Origin: BMS3ABIN04 sp965554225
Lineage (GTDB): Bacteria > Bacteroidota > Ignavibacteria > Ignavibacteriales > Melioribacteraceae
DNA: 19,669 bases
Reading direction: 5' to 3'
Assembly: GCA_965554225.1 (NCBI GenBank)
Contig: CBEVZC010000051.1
Location: 1-19,669 of the forward strand
The notes under the pieces were generated by a model. It was not told the DNA's origin. It saw only the letters and a list, made by a program, of their open reading frames with translations, and made no database searches. Position numbers and translations under genes: made by a program. Numbering within the stretch: the first letter of the stretch is position 1; each line of letters begins with the position of its first letter. Below, piece by piece: positions 12,906-19,669 of this stretch.

Positions 12906-13820
12906 TTATCCTTTCCAAACGACTGCAAGAATAGCAATAACACCAAAGACCGTAGGCCATTTCCAGAAAAATCTGATAGCCTGTTCGGTTCTAAATCTCG
13001 GATTAACGATTCCGGTTAATACGGGAATCATATAAAGCAAGAATGTTTTGATAATCAGTGTTCCGAAATCACCGGCACCGCCAAGGAATATGTCAGTAAA
13101 CAAAACAAGTTTTGCAAAAGTGAAGATAGAGCGACTTGTCTGCATTAATCCCAAATACTTTCCGCCGAATTCAGAAGGGGGACCGGACGCAATTTCTGCC
13201 GGAGCAATAACAACGTCAAAAGGCGCATAGCCCATCATTCCTAAAAATGCTAAGATTGCAGCTATAAAAGCAATTGGAGATTGAAAAATTATCCAATTTG
13301 TAAATTTGTCTTGAACAGCTAATAAGTCATTTAATGAAGTAGTATGAAATTGAATCATGATTGCCAAAAGCGCTAATACGAAAGGAATTTCATAGCCGAC
13401 CATCATACTAAGCCCGCGGGATACGCCGATTACCGCATTTGGATTTCCGGTTTGTCCAACACCTAGAGCCATTCCAAGTGAGCCAAAAACCATTATGTAA
13501 AGCAAAAAGATTAAATCCCCGCTAAAGCTAAGGTTTGCAAATAGATTGGAATCTCGTAAAACCGGAATGAAATAAAGTGTGGTTACGGAGGCCGTTATAG
13601 CAAAAACCGGCGCTAAATGGTGCATCCAGCCATGGCTAACAGTAGTTTTTTTACTGTAAAGTTTAATAATATCCCAAAAATTTTGCGATGGCGGCGGACC
13701 AAATCTGTTTTGAACACGGGCTGTAATATTTCTAACAATACCGCCGTAAGTAACTCCTACAATAAATGCAACTATTGGAGTAATTATTATTCCGAGAATT
13801 TTTAACCAATTAATATCCAT
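12906..13820 (-). CDS. mbxM: NuoH-like membrane subunit (MbxM-like)
   Basis: A 304-residue membrane protein with about eight hydrophobic segments, homologous to NuoH of complex I and MbhM. It anchors the peripheral arm and links redox chemistry to the pump modules. Recognisable parts are the first loop RVQNRFGPP near 36, GMALGVGQTGNPNAVIG near 118, EIPFVLALLA near 143, and the acidic loop IAPAEIASGPPSEFGG followed by KYLGLMQ near 205. That loop is the most conserved in the family. The start at 13820 is 45 bases after the stop of mbxH'. Confidence 0.93.
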   Translation of the reverse strand: MDINWLKILGIIITPIVAFIVGVTYGGIVRNITARVQNRFGPPPSQNFWDIIKLYSKKTTVSHGWMHHLAPVFAITASVTTLYFIPVLRDSNLFANLSFSGDLIFLLYIMVFGSLGMALGVGQTGNPNAVIGVSRGLSMMVGYEIPFVLALLAIMIQFHTTSLNDLLAVQDKFTNWIIFQSPIAFIAAILAFLGMMGYAPFDVVIAPAEIASGPPSEFGGKYLGLMQTSRSIFTFAKLVLFTDIFLGGAGDFGTLIIKTFLLYMIPVLTGIVNPRFRTEQAIRFFWKWPTVFGVIAILAVVWKG

Positions 13821-13865
13821 CTATAAAAATCCTAATTAACTAAACTTGTATTAGAAAATATTTTA

Positions 13866-15716
13866 TTAAAGTGCAACACCAAATATTAATTCCGAAAACA
13901 AAAATAAAATCAATAAAAATCCCATTACGTACATTGCATAAGTTTGTCCGTTGCCTGTATAAACGTAGCGCAAATGTTCAAACGAATCTTCTAATATTTT
14001 ACCGGTGTAATTATAAAGCTTATCAACACTAGGTTTTAAAATCGATCCTAAAGCTCTTTCAAACGGTTTGTAAAAATCTAAGGCATAAGTAAGATTTTCA
14101 TTTTCTGTTGGAACTTCACCGGATGTATGAATATCTTTTGTAGTTACATAACGGTTTCGTCTGTAACCTTTAATCGTAATTAATATCCATACAAGAATAA
14201 ACACACCAGCAATTGAAGTTACAATTGTGTTCATATCAACTTTTCCGCCCCAATTGTTAAATAGCACCGAAGTTTCCCACGCATGTTGAAAATTTCCAAG
14301 ATAACCCAGAGCACCTGAAATCGGTTTTAATAACAGTCCGGGGAAAACACCAAATACTAAAGTCGAAATTGCAAGAATTAACATTGGAATAATCATTCTT
14401 AGCGGAGCTTCTTTTACATTCTCAGTTTCTTTTTCTTCTTGTCCTAAAAACAATGAAAAGATAAATCGATATAAGTATAAAAATGCTGCAGTGCTTGCAA
14501 AGAAAATAATAATTACCAAAAAGTAATGATTGGATTGAATTAACGATTCATAAAGCATCCATTTCCCTGCAAAACCTCCTAGTGGAGGAATACCGGCAAC
14601 AGTAATAATTCCGAATAACGCCGTAAAAAATGTGTAAGGCATTTTCCTAACCAATCCGGATACTTCGTTCATGTTTGTTGTACCGGTTCTGTAATAAACT
14701 GCGCCAACAGAAAGGAAAAGCATCGACTTAAAAATACCATGCATTATGGTTAAGAAAAGAGCCGCTGTGATACTTAACGGAGTTCCAATAGCAAGTCCGG
14801 TAATTATGTAACCTAATTGTCCGATGGAGGAATATGCGAGCAGCTTTTTGGCATCTGTTTGAAATATTGCATAGAATGTAGAAAATAAAGCCGTAAGTGC
14901 TCCTATCCAAGCTAAAATCTCTTGAACATAAGGATAAAATCCTTGACCTGCAGCTAATTTAAATAAGACCAGACCGATACCAAAGATTCCCATTTTTGAA
15001 AGCGCCCCTGAGAATATTGCCGTATACGGAGAAGGCGACATTTTATATGCATCCGGAGCCCAAACATGCAAAGGCATCATTGCGCTTTTAACACCAAACC
15101 CGGTTATCAATAATATTACCACGGCTAATTGTGCTGCAACGCTCATTGTTCCGAAGTTTGCAAATATATTTGTAAGTTGAAGTGAACCAATTCCCGAGTA
15201 AATTATTACAATGGCTGTTAATATTGAATATGCACCAATTGCACTGAAGATAAAATATTTAAGTCCAACACTTTGTGCTTCTTCACAGCAATAAATGGTT
15301 AACATGAAGGATGACCAAGTCATAATTTCCCAGAAGAAGAAAAGAGAAATTAAATCCTGACTATAAACAATCCCAAACATTGCTCCGATTGAAAACATAA
15401 AGTTCATATAGAAATAGCCGAGTCTTTCTTTTTTAGCCATAAAAGCGGATGAGTAGATAAGTGCAAAGAAAGAAAGGACGGCAATTAGTAATCCGAATAA
15501 CTGGCTGTATTCGGTTACGCCCCAATTTATTGCAAAGCCTCCAATTGAAAAACTGACAGCTGAAGTAGTTCCGGATAATTGCCAAACTATATAACCGGCA
15601 ATTGTTATTGCAGTTATAACAATTGCATCGCGCAATACAGGGATCGTGTTATGAGCAATGAATGCCAGCAAACCTGCTGCAAAAATCAATACTAATAATG
15701 CCGGAATTGAAATCAT
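13866..15716 (-). CDS. NuoL/M/MrpD-type antiporter-like subunit with long C-terminal tail (MbxH'-like)
   Basis: A 616-residue ion-pump subunit with about 14 membrane segments plus a C-terminal extension. The ion-path residues of the family are all present: the TM5 Glu in FFFWEIMTWSSF, the following Lys in GLKYFIFSAIGAY, the TM7 Lys in GFGVKSAMMPLHVW, the TM8 Lys in GALSKMG and the TM12 Lys in GGFAGKWMLYE. After about residue 480 a hydrophilic stretch (KGYRRNRYVTTKD, then a helix to about 590) leads to one last membrane segment, resembling the lateral-helix arrangement of NuoL. It is the second of two adjacent pump genes, as mbxH' follows mbxH. Proton or sodium specificity cannot be told from sequence. 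Confidence 0.9.
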   Translation of the reverse strand: MISIPALLVLIFAAGLLAFIAHNTIPVLRDAIVITAITIAGYIVWQLSGTTSAVSFSIGGFAINWGVTEYSQLFGLLIAVLSFFALIYSSAFMAKKERLGYFYMNFMFSIGAMFGIVYSQDLISLFFFWEIMTWSSFMLTIYCCEEAQSVGLKYFIFSAIGAYSILTAIVIIYSGIGSLQLTNIFANFGTMSVAAQLAVVILLITGFGVKSAMMPLHVWAPDAYKMSPSPYTAIFSGALSKMGIFGIGLVLFKLAAGQGFYPYVQEILAWIGALTALFSTFYAIFQTDAKKLLAYSSIGQLGYIITGLAIGTPLSITAALFLTIMHGIFKSMLFLSVGAVYYRTGTTNMNEVSGLVRKMPYTFFTALFGIITVAGIPPLGGFAGKWMLYESLIQSNHYFLVIIIFFASTAAFLYLYRFIFSLFLGQEEKETENVKEAPLRMIIPMLILAISTLVFGVFPGLLLKPISGALGYLGNFQHAWETSVLFNNWGGKVDMNTIVTSIAGVFILVWILITIKGYRRNRYVTTKDIHTSGEVPTENENLTYALDFYKPFERALGSILKPSVDKLYNYTGKILEDSFEHLRYVYTGNGQTYAMYVMGFLLILFLFSELIFGVAL

Positions 15717-15768
15717 CTTATAACTACCTCGGGTAAACGATTACCTTTTGTTAATAAGTTATTTGTTT

Positions 15769-17235
15769 TCAATGCAGTAAACCAAATTTAATGTAAGATG
15801 CTTTATCAACTAAATCATGAGCTGCTGGTTTTATCAATTCCAATATTGAATGTGGATAAAAACCTACAAAAAGAATTAAAGCTGCCAAGATTCCCATAGC
15901 GATCAAACCTGAAATAGGCGTTCTGCGCACACTGTAGTGGCTTACATCTTTTTTAAAATATAATCTGCTAATCACTCTTAAATAATAAACAGCTTCAATT
16001 ATTCCGCTAAATAAAATCAGTACAACCGAAGCTAAGAATCCGCCTTTAGCTACGGAAGTTAAAATATATAGTTTGCTCCAGAACCCGGCAAAAGGAGGTA
16101 ACCCAATTATTGCCAATGCTCCAAGGGCAAAGAAAAAACTTGTAATCGGTTTATTGTGACCCAAACCATCAAGAGCCGAAATTTTTTTAGAACCTGAGTG
16201 GAAAACCAAATAACCGGCAGCAAGGAACAGTAAGGTTTTGATAACTGCATGATTAAAAATTTGGAATAATGCGGCGCGAACGCTTGCATCGGTTCCAACG
16301 CCGAAAGCTATCATAATTAAACCCATTTGACCAATGCTGGAAAAAGCAAGCATTCTTTTGATCTGCTGCTGTCTCATTGCAGACATTTCGGCTATGAGCA
16401 TTGTAATTACACCGAGGACTAGTATTAACTCGAACATAGAATGGAAATTGAATAGCACAAATGCAAACCTCATCATTGCATAGGTTGAAGCTTTTACAAC
16501 TATACCGCCGAATACACCACCAATTGGTGATGGAGCTTGTGAGTAAGCATCCGGCGCCCATCCATTTAATGGGAATAATTCAGACTCAATTCCGAATCCT
16601 ACAAGGAAGAGAATCATTATGAATATTTTTGGCTGGTTTGGAACGGTTTGCATTTTAGCTGCAATATCAGCAATATTCAGCGTGCCGGTATTAGCGTAAA
16701 TCAGCATAACAGCTAATAAATAAAATGTAGAGGAGAATGATCCGATTAACAGATATTTAAAAGCAGCTTCGGCACCATCTTTATCTCTAAGAAAAGCTGT
16801 CAGCGAATATGCAGCAATTGAAGTGATTTCCAGAAAGACGAACATATTAAATATATCACCGGTTATCAGTATTCCGGTTGCTCCTGCAATTACAAGCATA
16901 AAGAGCATATAATATTTTTCTAGAGGTTCGCGTATAATAAATCTATAACTATATAACCATATTATTAAACCAATTAACATTACCATTGTAACAAGGAAGG
17001 CAGCTAAGGGCCCATAATATAGCGTAATTCCAAAGGGTGGGTTAAATCCTGCAATAACTTCAACTATGGGTTTGTTCAGGGCAACAGGATATAGAGAAAT
17101 TGCAACATAGAAAAGATAGAGCAGTACTAAACCGGGAATTAATTTTGCTTCTTCTTTGAAAAACCTTCCAACAATGGGAATCAGAAATGCAGCAAATAAA
17201 GGAACTGCTATAAAATGTACCGGACTAAGACTCAT
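15769..17235 (-). CDS. mbxH: NuoM/MrpD-type antiporter-like subunit (MbxH-like), TM7 Lys replaced by Glu
   Basis: A 488-residue pump subunit with about 14 membrane segments. Present are the TM5 Glu (NMFVFLEITSIAAYS), the next Lys (AEAAFKYLLIGSF), the TM8 Lys (GGIVVKASTYAMM), HAVIKTLLF and the TM12 Lys (GFWSKLYIL). The central TM7 lysine of the family (GF-G-x-K before the FPLxxW motif) is Glu here: GFGIESELFPLNGW, about residue 217. The adjacent paralogue keeps the lysine. The frame also opens one codon earlier at TTG 17238, but ATG 17235 has the better distance to AAGGTG and is chosen. The gene lies 7-10 bases after mbxG. Confidence 0.9.
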   Translation of the reverse strand: MSLSPVHFIAVPLFAAFLIPIVGRFFKEEAKLIPGLVLLYLFYVAISLYPVALNKPIVEVIAGFNPPFGITLYYGPLAAFLVTMVMLIGLIIWLYSYRFIIREPLEKYYMLFMLVIAGATGILITGDIFNMFVFLEITSIAAYSLTAFLRDKDGAEAAFKYLLIGSFSSTFYLLAVMLIYANTGTLNIADIAAKMQTVPNQPKIFIMILFLVGFGIESELFPLNGWAPDAYSQAPSPIGGVFGGIVVKASTYAMMRFAFVLFNFHSMFELILVLGVITMLIAEMSAMRQQQIKRMLAFSSIGQMGLIMIAFGVGTDASVRAALFQIFNHAVIKTLLFLAAGYLVFHSGSKKISALDGLGHNKPITSFFFALGALAIIGLPPFAGFWSKLYILTSVAKGGFLASVVLILFSGIIEAVYYLRVISRLYFKKDVSHYSVRRTPISGLIAMGILAALILFVGFYPHSILELIKPAAHDLVDKASYIKFGLLH

Positions 17236-17245
17236 CAAATCACCT

Positions 17246-17587
17246 TTACCATTTCAATTTTCGGATCTTATCTATATTCAAAGTTTTATGGTGATCGTAT
17301 AAACGAATAACCAAAGATAAAGCAACAGCGGTTACACCCAAACCAATAACAATTGCGGTTAGCACTAAAGCTTGAGGCACAGGGTCTACCATTTTATCCG
17401 GCGTTAACCCCTGAGCAGAAAAAATAGGTGCGGTGCCGTTCTTAATATAGCCGATAGATATCAAAAGCAAGTTCACACCGCTGTCTACAATTGATAAACC
17501 AATCACAATCTTGATTATATTTTTTTTGGTAAGTACAGCGTACATACCAATTAGGATAAGCAATATTGCAGTGATATAATAAATCAT
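17246..17587 (-). CDS. mbxG: MrpC/NuoK-like membrane subunit (MbxG-like)
   Basis: A 113-residue protein with three membrane helices, homologous to MrpC (MnhC) and NuoK. The signature region is DPVPQALVLTAIVIGLGV at about 68-85, with the preceding helix carrying GLSIVDSGVNLLLI. In complex I, NuoK holds membrane glutamates; MrpC types such as this one do not. It starts 4 bases after the stop of mbxF and ends just before mbxH. Confidence 0.9.
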   Translation of the reverse strand: MIYYITAILLILIGMYAVLTKKNIIKIVIGLSIVDSGVNLLLISIGYIKNGTAPIFSAQGLTPDKMVDPVPQALVLTAIVIGLGVTAVALSLVIRLYDHHKTLNIDKIRKLKW

Positions 17588-17591
17588 CTAC

Positions 17592-18278
17592 TTAATCCGA
17601 TTTAATAGTTTTGAGCATATTATCTAATAATCCTGTGAGTTCAGCCCCAACTTTAAAACCAATAGCTATATAAATTATTGGAATGATGCCTGCACTTAAT
17701 AGTCTTCCCGGCTCGCCGGCAGGAAGTATATTCTGTAAAAATGAATTTCCCCAAATTAATCCGCTAAAACCGGTAAGGACAAAAACCATTCCGGCAATTG
17801 ATTCGATGTATGTTAATGCTTTATGGCTTGACTCGAATGAGCGATACCCCATAAACATCAAAAGAACTCCGGTAGCAATTATAGCTCCTCCTTGAAAACC
17901 CCCGCCGGGAGTTAAATGACCATGCACAAATACATAAGCTCCTAGAAGAACTATTAAGGGATAAAGCAGATGGGCGCCTACTCTAACAATCAGACTTGCA
18001 TGCTGCAACCTTCTTTTCTTACCTTTTTTATCAAATAAAATGGCTCCTAAACCTAAAGAAGCAATAAATAAAACCGTAACCTCTCCAAGTGTATCAAAGC
18101 CTCTGTAACTAACCACAATAGCCGTAACAGTATTTACAGCTCCCGTTTCTTTAACTGTGTGGTTTAAGTAATATTGTCCAACATTATTTCTTTTTTCACC
18201 AAAAGGAACTGTAAGGAATACTGAAAGAAAATAATAACCAACAAGCGCTAAAATTAAAATAGCAGTAGCTTTTCTCAT
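17592..18278 (-). CDS. mbxF: MbhE+MrpB fusion membrane subunit (MbxF-like)
   Basis: A 228-residue membrane protein of two parts. Residues 1-85 match the MbhE-type domain (the last part of MrpA): NTVTAIVVSYRGFDTLGE at about 49-66, then VTVLFIASLGLGA. Residues 95-225 are MrpB (MnhB), with THE signature HGHLTPGGGFQGGAI at about 123-137 and four membrane segments. In Mrp antiporters and MBH these are separate or joined to other subunits; the fused form is that of mbx-type operons. The ATG overlaps the mbxD stop (ATGA). Confidence 0.88.
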   Translation of the reverse strand: MRKATAILILALVGYYFLSVFLTVPFGEKRNNVGQYYLNHTVKETGAVNTVTAIVVSYRGFDTLGEVTVLFIASLGLGAILFDKKGKKRRLQHASLIVRVGAHLLYPLIVLLGAYVFVHGHLTPGGGFQGGAIIATGVLLMFMGYRSFESSHKALTYIESIAGMVFVLTGFSGLIWGNSFLQNILPAGEPGRLLSAGIIPIIYIAIGFKVGAELTGLLDNMLKTIKSD

Positions 18279-18523
18279 TTTTCAAACCTCTCGGTTTTCT
18301 TAATTGCTATAACAAAAATAATTGTTGACAGTGCTACACCAATAGCAGCCTCTGTTAAGGCTACGTCAGGAGCTTGTAACAAATAATAAAATATTGACAG
18401 TATTACGCTTATTGCAGAAGTTCCTACAACAGCAAGTATTAAATCCTTTTGAGTTATAGAAAATATTGCCGCAATTATAATAATAACTGCAAGTACATAT
18501 ATCATTATCATTAACCAGCTCAC
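18275..18523 (-). CDS. mbxD: DUF4040 / MbhD-type membrane subunit (MbxD-like)
   Basis: An 82-residue protein with three membrane helices, equivalent to a C-terminal domain of MrpA that is a separate gene in MBH and Mbx. The signature is LQAPDVALTEAAIG at about 49-62. The start is GTG at 18523, sharing one base with the TAG of the upstream gene and preceded by AAGGTG at proper distance; an in-frame ATG lies at 18511. It overlaps mbxF by 4 bases. Confidence 0.85.
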   Translation of the reverse strand: MSWLMIMIYVLAVIIIIAAIFSITQKDLILAVVGTSAISVILSIFYYLLQAPDVALTEAAIGVALSTIIFVIAIKKTERFEK

Positions 18524-18867
18524 TATTCGTCACCTTCATTTTGTGGAACTTCCGAATAAGTATCTATACCTTTTGGGTCATTTATATAAGGTTTATGTCC
18601 AATTTTATAACTTCCTCTAGCTAAAGCATGTGAGCTTATCGGGTTAGATATTGCGAAAAAGATTGCAATGATTAACGTTTTCCAAAACCATTCGGGTTGT
18701 AATAAACCAACGCCCAATATAGTGCCTAAAGCACCAAGAGTAGTTGCTTTTGTACCGGCTTGTAATCTTGTATAAATATCCGGCATTCTAAATATTCCCA
18801 GAGCTCCAAGAAGCAAGAAAATAACTCCTACACTGGTTAAAATATATCCTAAGTATGTAAGAATCAT
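18523..18867 (-). CDS. mbxC: MrpG/MnhG-like membrane subunit (MbxC-like)
   Basis: A 114-residue protein with three membrane helices. The MrpG signature GIFRMPDIYTRLQAGTKA followed by TTLG is at about 24-45, then NPISSHALARGSY near 76. The last 25 residues are hydrophilic and acidic. The ATG at 18867 overlaps the stop of the MrpF-like gene, with GGAGG just upstream inside that gene. Confidence 0.92.
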   Translation of the reverse strand: MILTYLGYILTSVGVIFLLLGALGIFRMPDIYTRLQAGTKATTLGALGTILGVGLLQPEWFWKTLIIAIFFAISNPISSHALARGSYKIGHKPYINDPKGIDTYSEVPQNEGDE

Positions 18868-19112
18868 AATCCTCCCTCCATATATCTGGCTAAAGTAAGA
18901 ACACCTACAAAGGATAGCACACCATAGATGAGAGAAACATCTATATAAATATATCTTTGAAATAAAAATCCAAGAAGAACTAATCCGGCAGTTGTAATAG
19001 TTGTTAAGTTATCTAAAGCAATAATTCTATCGGAAGCAGTTGGACCTAAAACTCCGCGAATGGCTGCTAAAATAGAAGCAATAATAACTATGCCTAAGAA
19101 AATCCAAATCAT
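18864..19112 (-). CDS. mbxB: MrpF/MnhF-like membrane subunit (MbxB-like)
   Basis: An 82-residue protein with three membrane helices. Family signatures are RGVLGPTASDRIIALD at about 19-34 and YIDVSLIYGVLSFVGVLTLA at about 56-75. It overlaps the genes on both sides by 4 bases, so translation is coupled. In Mrp antiporters the E, F and G subunits form the small module around the antiporter channel. Confidence 0.92.
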   Translation of the reverse strand: MIWIFLGIVIIASILAAIRGVLGPTASDRIIALDNLTTITTAGLVLLGFLFQRYIYIDVSLIYGVLSFVGVLTLARYMEGGL

Positions 19113-19597
19113 TTAAATATTTCCTTCAAAATATTTTCGAAATTTGCTCCAATTTCATCAAATATTACTTGCGGATCTCTCGATACAACATCAATCCAGT
19201 GGATATAAAGTTTATCATCTACTATATCAACCGTTAAAGTTCCTGGTGTAAGTGTAATTGAATTAGCAAGGAACACTTTTGCCGTATCTGACTGTAATTT
19301 TGTAGTATATGTGACAATACCCGGGTTAATAGGGAGTTTTGGATTAATAACTCTTTTTGCAACATCCCAATTAGCTTTAATAAGTGCAATTAAAAATACT
19401 ATAAGGTACTTGATAATGTAAAATATTCTCTTCGGATGAAAGTACTTTAATCCATAATCGGTAAAAGTTTTGTACGAAAAGAGTGTAATTATAAAACTAA
19501 GGATAATACCTGCAATAACTTCTTGAGGATCAAATGAAGTTGTAAATCCTAACCATACAAGGAAAAAAATAATAAAAGTGAATAAAAAGCGACTCAT
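19109..19597 (-). CDS. mbxA: MrpE/MnhE-like membrane subunit (MbxA-like), first gene of the operon in this window
   Basis: A 162-residue protein with three membrane helices (about 3-19, 24-43 and 57-74) and a cytoplasmic C-terminal domain. The MrpE signature LANSITLTPGTLTVDI is at about 109-124, preceded by NPKLPINPGIV. The ATG at 19597 has no clear Shine-Dalgarno, only A/T-rich sequence upstream. As the first visible gene of the 14-gene minus-strand unit it matches mbxA; an earlier gene beyond the window cannot be excluded. Confidence 0.9.
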   Translation of the reverse strand: MSRFLFTFIIFFLVWLGFTTSFDPQEVIAGIILSFIITLFSYKTFTDYGLKYFHPKRIFYIIKYLIVFLIALIKANWDVAKRVINPKLPINPGIVTYTTKLQSDTAKVFLANSITLTPGTLTVDIVDDKLYIHWIDVVSRDPQVIFDEIGANFENILKEIFK

Positions 19598-19669
19598 AAA
19601 AATTCTATATAATACTAAATTTTTTTTTTACAATCTAAAATTAGATAAAAAGGTATTAAAATTCCAAAT
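19598..19669 (-). promoter_or_regulatory. AT-rich region upstream of the operon, with a small palindrome
   Basis: The 72 bases before mbxA hold no gene. ATCTAA-AA-TTAGAT at 19633-19646 is a perfect inverted repeat that could be an operator. On the minus strand a TATTAT/TATATAG stretch lies just before the ATG with a run of A upstream. No promoter with convincing boxes and spacing is seen, so the promoter may lie beyond the window edge. Confidence 0.25.

Noticed and set aside
8852..19597. Annotation as respiratory complex I (nuo)
   Set aside because: MrpB, C, E, F and G homologues and DUF4040 are present while NuoA, NuoJ, NuoE and NuoG are absent. The NuoB homologue lacks the tandem Cys and the NuoD homologue has CxxE motifs.
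13866..19597. A stand-alone Mrp Na+/H+ antiporter operon
   Set aside because: No full-length MrpA is seen, and the Mrp-like genes run with overlaps or short gaps into the redox subunits as one unit.
19604..19633. Promoter with TTGTAA and TATAGA on the minus strand before mbxA
   Set aside because: Both boxes are 4/6 matches, and the -10 would end only 6 bases before the ATG, leaving no room for a leader.

Overview
This is an AT-rich bacterial window (GC in the mid to high 30s by eye) made of two unrelated blocks that converge on a repeat-bearing intergenic region at about 7394-7820. There is no rRNA, tRNA, CRISPR or insertion sequence. Gene style, codon choice, the simple flagellar filament locus and the intergenic repeats suggest a member of the Bacteroidota/Chlorobiota/Ignavibacteriota group, possibly an Ignavibacteria-like anaerobe or facultative anaerobe. 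That placement is inference, not proof.

Left block, plus strand (1-7393): a family-2 glycosyltransferase with a TPR-like tail, followed by flagellin (fliC), fliS, fliD, a small coiled-coil protein in the usual fliT position, and the anti-sigma-28 factor flgM. Next comes a separately transcribed two-component pair: a soluble histidine kinase without a sensor domain and a sigma-54-dependent NtrC-type response regulator. Flagellin has a near-consensus sigma-28 promoter with exact spacing, so flgM lies in the locus it would control. The flagellin leader carries three small hairpins with GGA in the loop, one of them spanning the Shine-Dalgarno with a perfect CsrA-type core. This looks like translational control of flagellin by CsrA (with FliW).

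Right block, minus strand (19597 down to 7821): a tightly packed 14-gene operon. In transcription order it encodes homologues of MrpE, MrpF, MrpG, a DUF4040 (MbhD-like) protein, an MbhE+MrpB fusion, MrpC, two MrpD/NuoL/M-type pumps, NuoH, NuoB, NuoC, NuoD, a NuoI-like ferredoxin domain fused to a GltD/NfnB-type FAD-NAD(P) oxidoreductase, and finally a dihydroorotate-dehydrogenase-like flavoprotein. The first 13 follow, subunit for subunit, the mbx (MBS) order A-B-C-D-F-G-H-H'-M-J-K-L-N described in Pyrococcus.

This is not a hydrogenase and not complex I. Both CxxC nickel-iron motifs of the large subunit have become CxxE, and the NuoB-like subunit has only three cysteines in total, which predicts a [4Fe-4S] cluster with one open iron site, as proposed for the sulfane-sulfur-reducing MBS complex. 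The fused flavin/NAD(P) module and the DHOD-like gene suggest a bacterial variant wired to NAD(P)H and ferredoxin and coupled to proton or sodium translocation through Mrp-type subunits. Its real electron acceptor (polysulfide or sulfane sulfur, NAD(P)+, or something else) cannot be read from the sequence. This operon is the most interesting part of the window.
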